A program made the position numbers and the translations under genes. Below the pieces are notes generated by a model. It had not been told where the DNA came from. It was given only the letters and a program-made list of their open reading frames with translations, and made no database searches. From RGIG8124 sp045130665 (lineage in GTDB: Bacteria > Bacillota > Clostridia > Christensenellales > CAG-917), in NCBI GenBank assembly GCA_045130665.1, contig JBGUQC010000004.1, forward strand, positions 620,001 to 684,000: 64,000 nucleotides of DNA, read 5' to 3'. This document shows positions 1-8,365 of the stretch, piece after piece (the first letter of the stretch is position 1; the number at the start of each line of letters is the position of its first letter).

Positions 1-35
1 CTATTAATAGATTATCAATAATTTATCATACATGT

Positions 36-63
36 TTGACAAAATCAACTTTATATATATAAA
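36..63 (+). promoter_or_regulatory. Promoter for apgM
   Basis: A perfect -35 TTGACA (36-41) is followed by a 16-base spacer and TATAAA (58-63), and the gene begins at 90 after the ribosome binding site AAAGGAG. The surrounding run of TATATA leaves the exact -10 uncertain by a base or two. Confidence 0.6.
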
Positions 64-89
64 CTTATCTAAACAAAGGAGATATTAGC

Positions 90-1301
90 ATGAAATATTT
101 ATTAGTTTTAGGAGATGGTATGGCTGATTATCCAATTGAATCAATTGGAAATAAAACCCCACTCGAAGTAGCAAATAAACCAGAAATGGATTATTTAGCC
201 AAAAACGGAAGAATAGGAATGGTTAAAACTGTTCCAAATGGATACAAACCAGGTAGTGATGTTGCAAACCTTGGTGCATTAGGTTATGACGCAACAAAAT
301 GTTATACAGGTAGAAGTCCATTAGAAGCATTATCCATCGGAATCAAGATGGAGGATGATGATATTGCTCTCCGCACTAACTTAGTAACACTATCCAACGA
401 TAAAAACTATGAAGATAAAACAATGATTGACTACTCATCTGGAGAAATTACAACACCAGAATCTAGAGAATTAATGAAATATATCAATGAAAAACTAGGT
501 TCAGATAAGTATGTATTCTATGGTGGCGTAAGTTACAGACATTGTTTAATTATAAAACACGATAAACCAGAGGATATGAGCCTCACTCCTCCTCATGATA
601 TAACAGGTAAGAAAATAACCACTTATCTCCCAAAAGGACATTTATCTAGCGATTTAGAGCAGTTAATGTGCCGTTCTTACGATTTGCTTATAGAACACCC
701 AATCAACAAATCAAGAATAGAAAGAGGATTAAATCCTGCAAATTCTATATGGTTCTGGGGACAAGGAACAAAGCCTGCAATTGAGAATTTCAAAGAAAAA
801 TATGGCAAAAATGGTGGAATGGTTTCAGCTGTAGACCTTCTTAAAGGTATTGCAATTGGAGCAGGAATGAAATCTGTTGATGTTGAAGGTGCAACAGGTA
901 ACCTAGATACGAACTTTGATGGGAAAGCACAAGCTGCAATCAATCTATTTAAGGAAGGAAGAGACTTCGTATTTGTACATTTAGAGGCACCAGATGAATG
1001 TGGGCATCATGGAGATTTAGAAGGAAAGATTAAATCTATCGAATTAATTGATGAAAAGATTTTAAAACCTATACATCACTATCTAAAAGATAGTGGAGAA
1101 GACTATGCTATTTTGGTAATGCCAGATCATAGAACACCTATCTCAATCTTAACACACTCAAGTGAACCAGTACCATTTGTTATGTATTCAAGTAAGGAAA
1201 AACTTGGTAGTAATGAAGCATATAATGAAAAGCTTGCAGAAGCATCCGGTTTATACTACGATAAGTGCTGGGATTTAACAACTTCTTTCTTCGCACTTTA
1301 A
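90..1301 (+). CDS. apgM: 2,3-bisphosphoglycerate-independent phosphoglycerate mutase, archaeal type
   Basis: Interconverts 3- and 2-phosphoglycerate in glycolysis and gluconeogenesis in the cytoplasm. The N-terminus LVLGDGMADYP holds a metal-binding aspartate (D9). The phospho-acceptor serine is S56 in KPGSDVAN. Further metal ligands appear as APDECGHHGD near residue 295 and PDHRTP near 345. At 403 residues it has the length of the ApgM branch of the alkaline phosphatase superfamily, not the roughly 510-residue GpmI. The start is fixed by AAAGGAG eight bases upstream. It is monocistronic, with its own promoter and a terminator immediately behind it. Confidence 0.95.
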   Translation: MKYLLVLGDGMADYPIESIGNKTPLEVANKPEMDYLAKNGRIGMVKTVPNGYKPGSDVANLGALGYDATKCYTGRSPLEALSIGIKMEDDDIALRTNLVTLSNDKNYEDKTMIDYSSGEITTPESRELMKYINEKLGSDKYVFYGGVSYRHCLIIKHDKPEDMSLTPPHDITGKKITTYLPKGHLSSDLEQLMCRSYDLLIEHPINKSRIERGLNPANSIWFWGQGTKPAIENFKEKYGKNGGMVSAVDLLKGIAIGAGMKSVDVEGATGNLDTNFDGKAQAAINLFKEGRDFVFVHLEAPDECGHHGDLEGKIKSIELIDEKILKPIHHYLKDSGEDYAILVMPDHRTPISILTHSSEPVPFVMYSSKEKLGSNEAYNEKLAEASGLYYDKCWDLTTSFFAL

Positions 1302-1322
1302 TTATAGAATAATTAAAAAATT

Positions 1323-1344
1323 ATCCCGGTTTAATCACCGGGAT
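1323..1344. terminator. Bidirectional intrinsic terminator
   Basis: An 8-bp stem ATCCCGGT/ACCGGGAT with a 6-base loop is followed by a T-rich run on the plus strand and preceded by an A-rich run. It can therefore end apgM and also the minus-strand gene that stops at 1351. Confidence 0.85.
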
Positions 1345-1350
1345 TTATTT

Positions 1351-2001
1351 TTACTGTTTTAAACTCCATTCATTTAGTTTCTTCATGAGTTTGTTTCTAG
1401 TTTTATGCTTTTTCGCCTGTTTTTGTCCATCTATATAGGTTGTCTTATAATATGTGCCTTTTGAGAACTTGTGTCTAATAACTTTAGGTGCCACAAAGTT
1501 AAATACGACTAAGAACAACTTAACGACTGCTACAAACATAGTAGCAATAACAACAGCCCATTCTTTAACAGCATCCATACTAAAACCATCATATGCGATA
1601 CCAGCAACAGAAATTGCAGTAATTGCAACGAATGTTATATTTAATGCTGCCTTGAATAATCTAATTAAGAAACCAACAGCCTTTAGTGTTTTATCATGAG
1701 TTTTTATTCTATCTAAATCTGTAAAGAATAATCCAACCAATACCAAAACAATTACAATAAAGAAAGCTAATATAATTGAAAGAACTATTGTGAATTGATC
1801 ATTAACCCAATGCTTGGACATCAAATATGCAGTCATTGCAATAGTATAAATAATGGATATAATTGTCCATATAAATGAGAAGATAGTTCCAGCTCTTTTT
1901 CTCCTATCTTCAGCATCAACAGATACAGAAATGACATCCAATTTGGTGCCTTCTTCTGTATTAATTTGTTGACTTTCATTTACTTTTGTATTTTCGTCCA
2001 T
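1351..2001 (-). CDS. Four-helix membrane protein of unknown function
   Basis: Not recognised. The first 35 residues are charged and look cytoplasmic. Four hydrophobic segments follow near residues 41-62, 71-95, 112-135 and 148-172. The tail of about 45 residues is strongly basic (KQAKKHKTRNKLMKKLNEW), fitting an inside orientation or binding to phospholipid or nucleic acid. It is the last gene of a minus-strand cluster headed by a PadR regulator, 49 bases after the condensation-like acyltransferase. No enzyme motif is visible. A companion of the two upstream membrane paralogues is an inference from position only. Confidence 0.75.
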   Translation of the reverse strand: MDENTKVNESQQINTEEGTKLDVISVSVDAEDRRKRAGTIFSFIWTIISIIYTIAMTAYLMSKHWVNDQFTIVLSIILAFFIVIVLVLVGLFFTDLDRIKTHDKTLKAVGFLIRLFKAALNITFVAITAISVAGIAYDGFSMDAVKEWAVVIATMFVAVVKLFLVVFNFVAPKVIRHKFSKGTYYKTTYIDGQKQAKKHKTRNKLMKKLNEWSLKQ

Positions 2002-2050
2002 ATTTCAATATCCAGATTTTATCTATATATTTTGATTAGATTAACTATCA

Positions 2051-3352
2051 TTATTGTGAAATCTTGCTTTTGTTCAATTCGATAAAATCTTGCATGTTTT
2101 GTTCGATTAAATCAAAGAATTTATTGACGATTTCTTTATCTTCATCATTACCACGAATAGCAATTGTCATGGTTATTTGTTTATTAAATGTTGTTAAAGC
2201 TAATTGCATATATGGCTTATATTTTATTGCTCCTGTCATAAATGCATATGTTGGCTTTATATTACCAAATTGTAATTCACTTTCTTTTAAAAGTCCAATA
2301 TTACTCATTCCAATTAATGGATTTGAATATCCTAATTTAATAGCAAATTCACTTATAGTAAATGGCAAGATATGATATGCAAGTCTTAGAAGTGGTAATG
2401 AATATAAACCCATGTATCTATCTTTTTTATTTTTTCTGATAGAATGCAATACGCTTATAAGGGTATCATTAATTGTCTCACCTTTTTCTTTTGTGGTACA
2501 TTGCATGAATCCAGTATGATTGGTTAAACCACCTTTCTCACCACCACCTTCAATATATCTTCTCAAATCAACCATACATGGAACAGATATTGTTTCGCTT
2601 GGATCTTTATCCATAATGTCATATAAAGCTCTCATATAAAAAGCGAGCATCATATCATTTACAGTAACGCCCATAACTTTGCCAATTTTATATATATTAT
2701 TGAAAGCATCTGCACTCGTTACTCTTCTGCAAATCATGCAATAATCATCTTTGTTTGGTTCTGTAAGTGGAAAAACATTCTTATCTTCGACAGTGCTTAT
2801 ATTTTTATATAAGCCTTTTGCATATTTTTCCTCTTTTTCATTCATTTTAGAATAAACTGCACTATAACTTCTGCTTCCACTCTTAAATGCCAGGTCTCTA
2901 GAGCCTTCTTGAAGCTTTGTGTAGCAAATTGCAAGATTCTTGATGAAATACTTTAAATCTCCTCCATCGCTGCACATATGGTTAATTATCATCGCAAAAG
3001 CACATTTGCCATCCTTTTTATAGATTCCTATACGATATTGAGCATTACTATCTACTGGGATGCTTTGTGTTATATGTGCGTTTACATCTGCATCCAAGTC
3101 ATCTGAATCCTTAACAATTAGGAAGTCATCTATGACATAATCTTCTACTTCCCAATATGGATCTACTACATCGTAATGGAAAGATGAGTGCAAAACTGGA
3201 TTTTTTTCATTTATGAAAATTAAACATTGTTTTAAAATATTTATATCCAATTCTCCATCAAAATATATTACGCAGTGAACCATCCTATCATAGTAATTCC
3301 TAAATAGGTACTGCATTTTATCCCACATTTCTGCTTTAAGTCTTTGTTTCAT
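2051..3352 (-). CDS. Condensation-domain-like acyltransferase
   Basis: A 433-residue protein of the CoA-dependent acyltransferase fold (alcohol acetyltransferase, wax-ester synthase and NRPS condensation domains). The family motif HHxxxDG appears as N124-H125-M-C-S-D129-G130, so the second (catalytic) histidine is kept while the first is asparagine. MVDLRRY near residue 265 matches the conserved MxxRR/DLRxxL strand. There is no carrier protein or adenylation domain nearby, so this is more likely a stand-alone lipid or alcohol acyltransferase than part of a peptide synthetase. The substrate is unknown. It sits 14 bases after the second membrane paralogue and is probably co-transcribed with it. 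Confidence 0.75.
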   Translation of the reverse strand: MKQRLKAEMWDKMQYLFRNYYDRMVHCVIYFDGELDINILKQCLIFINEKNPVLHSSFHYDVVDPYWEVEDYVIDDFLIVKDSDDLDADVNAHITQSIPVDSNAQYRIGIYKKDGKCAFAMIINHMCSDGGDLKYFIKNLAICYTKLQEGSRDLAFKSGSRSYSAVYSKMNEKEEKYAKGLYKNISTVEDKNVFPLTEPNKDDYCMICRRVTSADAFNNIYKIGKVMGVTVNDMMLAFYMRALYDIMDKDPSETISVPCMVDLRRYIEGGGEKGGLTNHTGFMQCTTKEKGETINDTLISVLHSIRKNKKDRYMGLYSLPLLRLAYHILPFTISEFAIKLGYSNPLIGMSNIGLLKESELQFGNIKPTYAFMTGAIKYKPYMQLALTTFNKQITMTIAIRGNDEDKEIVNKFFDLIEQNMQDFIELNKSKISQ

Positions 3353-3366
3353 AGTTATCCTCTTAA

Positions 3367-4218
3367 TTATCTATCTTTCCATTGAGTATAATATTCTTCG
3401 TTTTCTTCAACATTATATTCATCTGATTCTTTTTGCTCTAAAGCTTTCTTCTTTTTGCTCTTTACTACAAGAACAATTGAGATAAATAATGCATCTACAA
3501 CTAATCCAGCAATGATAATGATCCATTCTGGATGCCATAATCCCATTGTAATACCAAGGATTATGTATAACATAATAGCAAATACTTCAATAAAGATTGC
3601 ATAGCTAACATATCTTAATTTTGAACCAGTTATATCTGAAATAACAGCATCTACGCCCAAAATAAGCACAACCATTACCAAGAAAGTTAACCATGATTTG
3701 TTAAATCCAAATAATATTTGTAAAACCAAGAATACAAACACACTAAGTAATACTATACAAAGTGCCACAAGTGCTCTTATAGGTAAATACTTCTTTTTCT
3801 TGGCAAATAATACGGATAGATAAACTGCAACTCCACCAACGCCTGCAAATAAGCCACCAACAATAATTAACCATGATTTTGCCCATGCATGTGGAATTGC
3901 AAAGCTAACAACAAGATATGAGCTTATTACTAATAAGACAGAGAATATTGTGATTACTGTTGCAATAAGTGCAGTTCTCTTTGCATTCTTTACCTTAACA
4001 TTTCTATTTTCAAACTCTTCGAGATTTTTTCTAACATCACCAAGAGAATCTATACACATTTCATATATTAATTCATCATCGGTCATTCCTTTAATTCTAA
4101 GATCTTGCTCCTTTTCTAATAATTGAGTGAGCAAATCCTCTCTATACTCCATTGCAGCTTGAGTTGGTCTAATTACCTTAAACTCTCTTTCTAAAAATCT
4201 TTTGAAACGATCTAACAT
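3367..4218 (-). CDS. Permease-prefix-domain membrane protein, paralogue B
   Basis: The N-terminal 75 residues (LDRFKRFLEREF, then YREDLLTQLLEK and the Gly-Asp stretch SLGDVRKNLEEFE) form the helical prefix seen in DUF1700/permease-prefix proteins that pair with PadR regulators. About six hydrophobic segments follow, ending in an acidic/basic tail that closes with YYTQWKDR. An in-frame start exists at 4242, but ATG 4218 has GGAGG at the right distance and aligns with the start of the upstream paralogue. Paralogue A ends 11 bases upstream. Function unknown; probably a membrane stress or export accessory regulated by the adjacent PadR. Confidence 0.7.
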   Translation of the reverse strand: MLDRFKRFLEREFKVIRPTQAAMEYREDLLTQLLEKEQDLRIKGMTDDELIYEMCIDSLGDVRKNLEEFENRNVKVKNAKRTALIATVITIFSVLLVISSYLVVSFAIPHAWAKSWLIIVGGLFAGVGGVAVYLSVLFAKKKKYLPIRALVALCIVLLSVFVFLVLQILFGFNKSWLTFLVMVVLILGVDAVISDITGSKLRYVSYAIFIEVFAIMLYIILGITMGLWHPEWIIIIAGLVVDALFISIVLVVKSKKKKALEQKESDEYNVEENEEYYTQWKDR

Positions 4219-4229
4219 AATATCCTCCA

Positions 4230-5060
4230 TTAATCTTTCCATTCAGTATAATACTTCTCATCTAATTCTTCTTTCTTCTTTTTGGACCAAATTCCATACT
4301 TAATTGCTATTAAAGTTACATCTATAGCTGCACCTGTTACTGGCATAATCCAATATATTTTCCAGGTGATAATTCCAAGTAGTGCAAATCCAACATATGC
4401 GAAGATTGTCAATGTCATTATAAAAGCAAGCAAATCACAGAATCCCCAGTTTTTCCTACCAGTTACGTAACATAAAATACCGTCTTCGAGAAAAATGAAT
4501 ATTATCATCACGAAGAAAACCATCCATGTTCTGCTTACAAATTGTGGTAAGAAAACTAATAAAGCAAGGTATAAAAGTATGAAGAATAATGCAACAATAA
4601 TACTACATGATATCCTAAATAGAATATATTTCTTATGTTTAAGCATTACAGACATTCCAACAAGCATATTTGCAATAATTACAAAGAATGCACCACCTAC
4701 TTCTAATAGCCATGTTTGTGCCCAAGCTTTGGTTACAACACTTATTGCAATATATGCAACAGTAATTAAAAACATAACTGCAAGTGATATCAACAATATT
4801 TGAGATGCCTTGAGAGCAGTCTTTTTAAGACTGGTTCTCTTATTTTCAAACATTTGAAGTGTGGATGCAAAGTCTCCCAATGTTGCAATACACTTATCAT
4901 ATATTGCATCCTCGTTTGTTTCGCCACCATCTTTAAATGATTGCGCGTGATCTAATAATGTAGAAAGTACTTCTTCTCTATATTCCATAGCTTCTTTAGT
5001 TGGCTTAATGGAACGGAATTGTTCTTCTAAATATTTTTTAAATCTTTCTACTAGGCTCAT
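4230..5060 (-). CDS. Permease-prefix-domain membrane protein, paralogue A
   Basis: A sister of the next gene: the same prefix (VERFKKYLEEQF, AMEYREEVLSTLLDHA, LGDFASTLQMFE), the same order of about six hydrophobic segments and the same ending (EKYYTEWKD against EYYTQWKDR). This points to a tandem duplication. It starts two bases after the PadR gene, so the two are translationally linked. PadR plus prefix-domain membrane proteins is a common Firmicutes pairing in which PadR represses its own operon until the membrane is stressed. No catalytic residues are visible, and the molecular role is not established. Confidence 0.7.
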   Translation of the reverse strand: MSLVERFKKYLEEQFRSIKPTKEAMEYREEVLSTLLDHAQSFKDGGETNEDAIYDKCIATLGDFASTLQMFENKRTSLKKTALKASQILLISLAVMFLITVAYIAISVVTKAWAQTWLLEVGGAFFVIIANMLVGMSVMLKHKKYILFRISCSIIVALFFILLYLALLVFLPQFVSRTWMVFFVMIIFIFLEDGILCYVTGRKNWGFCDLLAFIMTLTIFAYVGFALLGIITWKIYWIMPVTGAAIDVTLIAIKYGIWSKKKKEELDEKYYTEWKD

Positions 5061-5062
5061 TT

Positions 5063-5392
5063 TTATTCTCCTATAATCAATTTGCTCATAATTTTATTTA
5101 TCTTTAACCATTCGCTGGATTTATCGGAATAGTATTGTTTTCCTTTTTCTGTAATGGAGTAATATCTTCTTCTTGCACCACCTGTTTCATCATTTCCCCA
5201 ATAAGCGGTAATTAGACCACTTTCTTCCATTCTTCTAAAAGCAATGTAGATTGTTGCGTCTTTAATATCTATTTCACCACCGCTAACTTCTGAGATCATA
5301 TGGGATATTTCATATCCATATGTGTCGCCTTCTAGTAACTTTCTTAAAATTACCGTCTCCGTATATCCTCTTAATACATCTGCGCTTACCAT
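5063..5392 (-). CDS. PadR-family transcriptional regulator
   Basis: A 109-residue winged helix of the short (subfamily 2) PadR type. It has the hallmark opening VLRGYTETVILRKLLEGDTYGYEI and the recognition helix/wing region ATIYIAFRRMEESGLI...GGARRRYYSITEKG. It is the first gene of the minus-strand operon running to 1351, behind a consensus promoter at 5440-5468. Such proteins usually autorepress and are released by a small hydrophobic ligand. The ligand here cannot be read from sequence. Confidence 0.9.
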   Translation of the reverse strand: MVSADVLRGYTETVILRKLLEGDTYGYEISHMISEVSGGEIDIKDATIYIAFRRMEESGLITAYWGNDETGGARRRYYSITEKGKQYYSDKSSEWLKINKIMSKLIIGE

Positions 5393-5439
5393 AATTACTC
5401 CATTTGTAAATCGTTTAAGTATTTAATCTGTTTAGATAC

Positions 5440-5468
5440 ATAATATGTTTTAATTTGGGGATTGTCAA
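5440..5468 (-). promoter_or_regulatory. Promoter of the padR operon
   Basis: On the minus strand TTGACA (5463-5468) and TATTAT (5440-5445) are separated by exactly 17 bases, about 48 bases before the padR start codon. The intervening leader is where a PadR operator would be expected, but no clear palindrome could be picked out by eye. Confidence 0.75.
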
Positions 5469-5493
5469 ACAAAATTTCAATAAAAATGAAAAA

Positions 5494-5515
5494 AGACTGC
5501 GATAATTCACAGTCT
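5494..5515 (-). terminator. Intrinsic terminator of the tRNA operon
   Basis: Minus-strand stem AGACTG/CAGTCT with a 10-base loop, followed by TTTTTTC. It lies directly 3' of tRNA-Val and closes the four-tRNA transcript. Confidence 0.8.
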
Positions 5516-5523
5516 CTTTCTTT

Positions 5524-5600
5524 TGGTGGGGGCTATTGGGCTCGAACCAATGACCCCTTGCTTGTAAGGCAAGTGCTCTGACCAACTGAGCTAAGTCCCC
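5524..5600 (-). tRNA. tRNA-Val (UAC)
   Basis: Anticodon stem-loop CTTGC-CTTACAA-GCAAG gives anticodon UAC. The T-arm is ATTGG/CCAAT with TTCGAGC, and CCA is encoded. The acceptor arm GGGGACT/AGCCCCC pairs except at A5 against C68, an unusual internal mismatch. It is the last gene of the tRNA operon. Confidence 0.93.
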
Positions 5601-5601
5601 T

Positions 5602-5676
5602 TGGTGACTCTGCCGGGATTCGAACCCGGGAGACCGCCGTGAAAGGGCGGTGTCTTAACCACTTGACCACAGAGCC
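5602..5676 (-). tRNA. tRNA-Glu (UUC)
   Basis: Anticodon stem-loop CCGCC-CTTTCAC-GGCGG gives UUC. The acceptor stem GGCTCTG/CAGAGTC is fully paired with one G-U, and the CCA end is encoded. One base separates it from tRNA-Val. Confidence 0.95.
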
Positions 5677-5696
5677 ACGGTCTATTTTTTTTGTTA

Positions 5697-5773
5697 TGGT
5701 AGCGGCAGATGGATTTGAACCCTCGACCTGTCGGGTATGAACCGACCGCTCTGACCATCTGAGCTATACCGCC
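5697..5773 (-). tRNA. tRNA-Met (CAU), elongator
   Basis: Anticodon loop TTCATAC in stem GTCGG/CCGAC gives CAU. The acceptor is GGCGGTA/TGCCGCT with CCA encoded. G1 pairs with U72, so it lacks the initiator signature. The T-stem GAGGG/CCATC has one mismatch (G51 against A63). A tRNA-Ile2 (lysidine-modified CAU) cannot be wholly excluded by eye, but the overall sequence follows elongator tRNA-Met. Confidence 0.88.
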
Positions 5774-5776
5774 ATA

Positions 5777-5852
5777 TGGTTGCGGGGGAAGGACTTGAAC
5801 CTACGACCTCCAGGTTATGGGCCTGACGAGCTACCGACTGCTCTACCCCGCG
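5777..5852 (-). tRNA. Initiator tRNA-fMet (CAU)
   Basis: The anticodon loop CCCATAA gives CAU. The unpaired C1 against A72 at the top of the acceptor (CGCGGGG/CCCCGCA) is the diagnostic initiator feature, and CCA is encoded. It is first in the operon, about 20 bases after the promoter -10. The T-stem has a U50/U64 mismatch. Confidence 0.94.
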
Positions 5853-5869
5853 TCGGAATATGCTTGATT

Positions 5870-5898
5870 ATAATATGATATTTGTTATTGTTTGTCAA
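5870..5898 (-). promoter_or_regulatory. Promoter of the fMet-Met-Glu-Val tRNA operon
   Basis: Minus-strand TTGACA (5893-5898), 17-base spacer, TATTAT (5870-5875), immediately upstream of tRNA-fMet. Confidence 0.8.
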
Positions 5899-5916
5899 AC
5901 GTTTTGGTAAAATAAA

Positions 5917-6639
5917 TTATTTTAAAACCAAATACAATTTCATTTGTTCTTCCATGCGTCCAATTTGAACTTTACATAGATTATTTTTCTCAAATTCCTT
6001 CTTTAAACCGCACCAAATAGCCCTAATCATGAGGATATCTCTAGTATCTAGAGCTGCTGCTAAACCTTCTAACATTAAGAAGCAATCTTCTTTATCTTTT
6101 TCATTCAAGTTAGACTCATTGATTTCATCAATCATATGTACAATTATGCTTTCTGTTTGCTCGTATATGCCATTTGCAGCGAATGCAACAACCCTTCCTT
6201 CGCCTTTATACTCTTCTTCAACTCCATTTACAACAAGATATGCAAGGGCCTTCTTAAAAGGATCCATGAGCTCTGTCATAAATAAATTGACACTGTTTTG
6301 TGTGGAATCGCTTGGGAAATATCTTGATGCAAAGTCCATGATATCCATTTCGCCAGAGTCAAATTCAACTAATAGATTACTTACAAAAGCAACAAGCTCT
6401 TTATTATCTGTTGGAATCTTAATTACATCATTTCCTACAAATGTTACGAGAGCTCTTCTTTTGCCATCTGCATGATTATAGTTTTTATTAACTTCAGTTA
6501 ATACATATCTAAACTCATCATAATATGCAAGCAACTTTAAAAGTTCCTTAACCTTCTTATCTAAGAAGATAAGGCTAGATCTTTTCATTTCTTCTATTAA
6601 TGCTGCTAATGCTTCAATTCCTTCGCCTTTGTATTCCAT
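5917..6639 (-). CDS. Hypothetical soluble protein downstream of nrdG
   Basis: 240 residues, no recognisable family. It looks all-helical and soluble, with an amphipathic N-terminal helix region (IEALAALIEEMKRSSLIFLDKKVKELLKLL), a middle part mentioning FDSGEMDIMDFASRYFP, and a helical C-terminal third. There is no signal peptide, metal cluster or nucleotide motif. It lies 43 bases after nrdG on the same strand, before the tRNA promoter region, so it may be the last gene of the nrd operon. That link is positional only. Confidence 0.7.
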   Translation of the reverse strand: MEYKGEGIEALAALIEEMKRSSLIFLDKKVKELLKLLAYYDEFRYVLTEVNKNYNHADGKRRALVTFVGNDVIKIPTDNKELVAFVSNLLVEFDSGEMDIMDFASRYFPSDSTQNSVNLFMTELMDPFKKALAYLVVNGVEEEYKGEGRVVAFAANGIYEQTESIIVHMIDEINESNLNEKDKEDCFLMLEGLAAALDTRDILMIRAIWCGLKKEFEKNNLCKVQIGRMEEQMKLYLVLK

Positions 6640-6682
6640 AGCTATATAATACCATTATATCTAAATTATTAGCAATATTAGT

Positions 6683-7375
6683 TTAATATCCTCTTAAAGA
6701 TACACTTTCTATATTTTTCTTTAGTATATCTACGAACTCTTCTGCTTGTTCTTTTGGAATTGCAGTAAGACTATCGCAGATGTTGCCACCTCTATCTTCA
6801 AAGTGTTGCAAGAAATATCTTTTTGCTCCCTTAAGTAGTTCGGCTATTTCTTCAATATTCTTTTTTGAGTGTAGTTCATAAACCAAAGTTGTCCTAAACT
6901 CATAGTCTACATGTCCTTCTTTTAAATAATCTATAGATTCTTTAACTTTGGTCGTATCGTAATTTTCAATACCTATTGCAAGATCATAATCATCTAATGA
7001 ATTTTTGATATCCATGGCAACATAATCTACCAATCCTTCCTCAACCAATTGTTTCAACATTTCAGGGTTTGACCCATTGGTATCCAACTTTATCTTGTAT
7101 CCATATGCAGACTTTATGTGTCTAATATAGTCTGGTAAACCCTTGTTTATGGTAGGTTCGCCTCCACTGATAACAACTCCATATAATACGTTTGTTCTTG
7201 CTTTTAGATACTCTTCTATTTCGTTTTCATCAATAGGATCTGGTAATTGATCAATAACTAGTGCACTATTTTGACAGAATGGACAACAGAAATTACATGC
7301 ACCCGTGAATAGGATGCATGAACAGTGTGCGTCAAAGTCGACTAATGTTAGTTTTTCAATACCATATATTTTCAT
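6683..7375 (-). CDS. nrdG: Anaerobic ribonucleotide reductase activating protein (radical SAM)
   Basis: Radical-SAM activase that uses a [4Fe-4S] cluster and S-adenosylmethionine to install the glycyl radical on NrdD. The CxxxCxxC motif is C27-C31-C34 in GACNFCCPFCQN. GGEPT near residue 93 binds SAM. At 230 residues it matches the longer NrdG2-type activases. Its start overlaps the stop of the upstream thioredoxin-reductase-like gene by four bases (ATGA), so translation is coupled. It lies in an operon with nrdD and the redox partner. Confidence 0.88.
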   Translation of the reverse strand: MKIYGIEKLTLVDFDAHCSCILFTGACNFCCPFCQNSALVIDQLPDPIDENEIEEYLKARTNVLYGVVISGGEPTINKGLPDYIRHIKSAYGYKIKLDTNGSNPEMLKQLVEEGLVDYVAMDIKNSLDDYDLAIGIENYDTTKVKESIDYLKEGHVDYEFRTTLVYELHSKKNIEEIAELLKGAKRYFLQHFEDRGGNICDSLTAIPKEQAEEFVDILKKNIESVSLRGY

Positions 7376-8295
7376 AGCGTATCAATATAAGTACATGCTG
7401 CTGTTGCTGCAACTGCTCCATCTGAACAAGCTGTTGTTAATTGACGAATCTTTTTAGTTCTACAATCTCCTGCAACAAATAAGCCAGGAGTCTTTGTTGT
7501 ACATGTTTCATCTGAAAGAATGTATCCTTGTTTGTCTAATTCTACGATGTTTTCAAATTTCTTATTATCTGGTACTTGGCCAATTGCAATAAAGACACCT
7601 TTTGTCTTGAATTCTACAGTGGATCCATCCTTTTTATTCATGAATTTTAATCCGGTTAAAGAACCATTCTCGGACTCAAATTCTGTGAGCATATGATCAT
7701 GGTATGTTTTGATGTTATTTCGCGCATTCAAGGCTTTAACTAGATAATTCTCAGCAAAGAACCTATCGAATAGGGTAAATACGGTTACAGACTTACATCC
7801 ATTAGAAAGGAGCAAAGCGTATTGAAGTGCTGTGTTTGCATCGCCTATTAAAGCAATATCTTCACCCTTATAGAAAGCACCATCACAAAGAGCACAATAA
7901 CTGATACCATTACCTATCAATTCTTCCTCTCCTGCAACGCCTGTGTGTCTGTGTTTTACGCCAACAGCTAGAATAACTGCTCTTGCTTTTCTTTGAGCAT
8001 AATCTGTTGTTACAGTAAATAATCCATCATCACCTTTTTCAACTTTCTCAACCTTTTCAAGTTCAAAGTCTGCACCAAGGTTTGTAATTTGTTCAAATAA
8101 TTTATCTGAGAAGTCACTTCCACTGATTTCCTTAATAGATGGGAAATTTTCAACTCTTGGTGAATTAGAAATTTGTCCACCAACTGTCTCCTGTTCTAAT
8201 ACTAGAACAGACTTACCATTTCTTAATGCATAAAGAGCAGCTGTCATACCAGATGCACCTGCGCCTATAACAATAATATCTTTAATATCACTCAT
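7372..8295 (-). CDS. Thioredoxin-reductase-like flavoprotein lacking NADPH motifs
   Basis: Two-domain thioredoxin-reductase fold: FAD motif GAGASG at residues 11-16, redox-active pair C134-A-L-C137, and FAD-binding GLFVAGDC near the C-terminus. The NADPH site is degenerate: GGGNTA of standard enzymes reads GDANTA at 151-156, and HRRxxxR is replaced by FTLFDRF. That is the pattern of the ferredoxin-linked or otherwise NADPH-independent thioredoxin reductases known in clostridia. Its likely job is to reduce the redoxin domain of the adjacent NrdD. An upstream in-frame start (8343) is inside the terminator hairpin; ATG 8295 has GGAGG. Confidence 0.85.
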   Translation of the reverse strand: MSDIKDIIVIGAGASGMTAALYALRNGKSVLVLEQETVGGQISNSPRVENFPSIKEISGSDFSDKLFEQITNLGADFELEKVEKVEKGDDGLFTVTTDYAQRKARAVILAVGVKHRHTGVAGEEELIGNGISYCALCDGAFYKGEDIALIGDANTALQYALLLSNGCKSVTVFTLFDRFFAENYLVKALNARNNIKTYHDHMLTEFESENGSLTGLKFMNKKDGSTVEFKTKGVFIAIGQVPDNKKFENIVELDKQGYILSDETCTTKTPGLFVAGDCRTKKIRQLTTACSDGAVAATAACTYIDTL

Positions 8296-8317
8296 TTTAC
8301 CCCTCCAAATATGCAAA

Positions 8318-8351
8318 AAGCCGCAGCATGATTTTACCCACACCGCGGCTT
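8318..8351 (-). terminator. Intrinsic terminator or attenuator between nrdD and the reductase gene
   Basis: On the minus strand AAGCCGC and GCGGCTT pair around a 20-base loop and are followed by TTTTT. It lies 3' of nrdD and ends about 20 bases before the reductase start. It probably reduces rather than abolishes read-through, since the downstream genes serve the same pathway. Confidence 0.7.
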
Positions 8352-8365
8352 GTAACTTTTATTAA

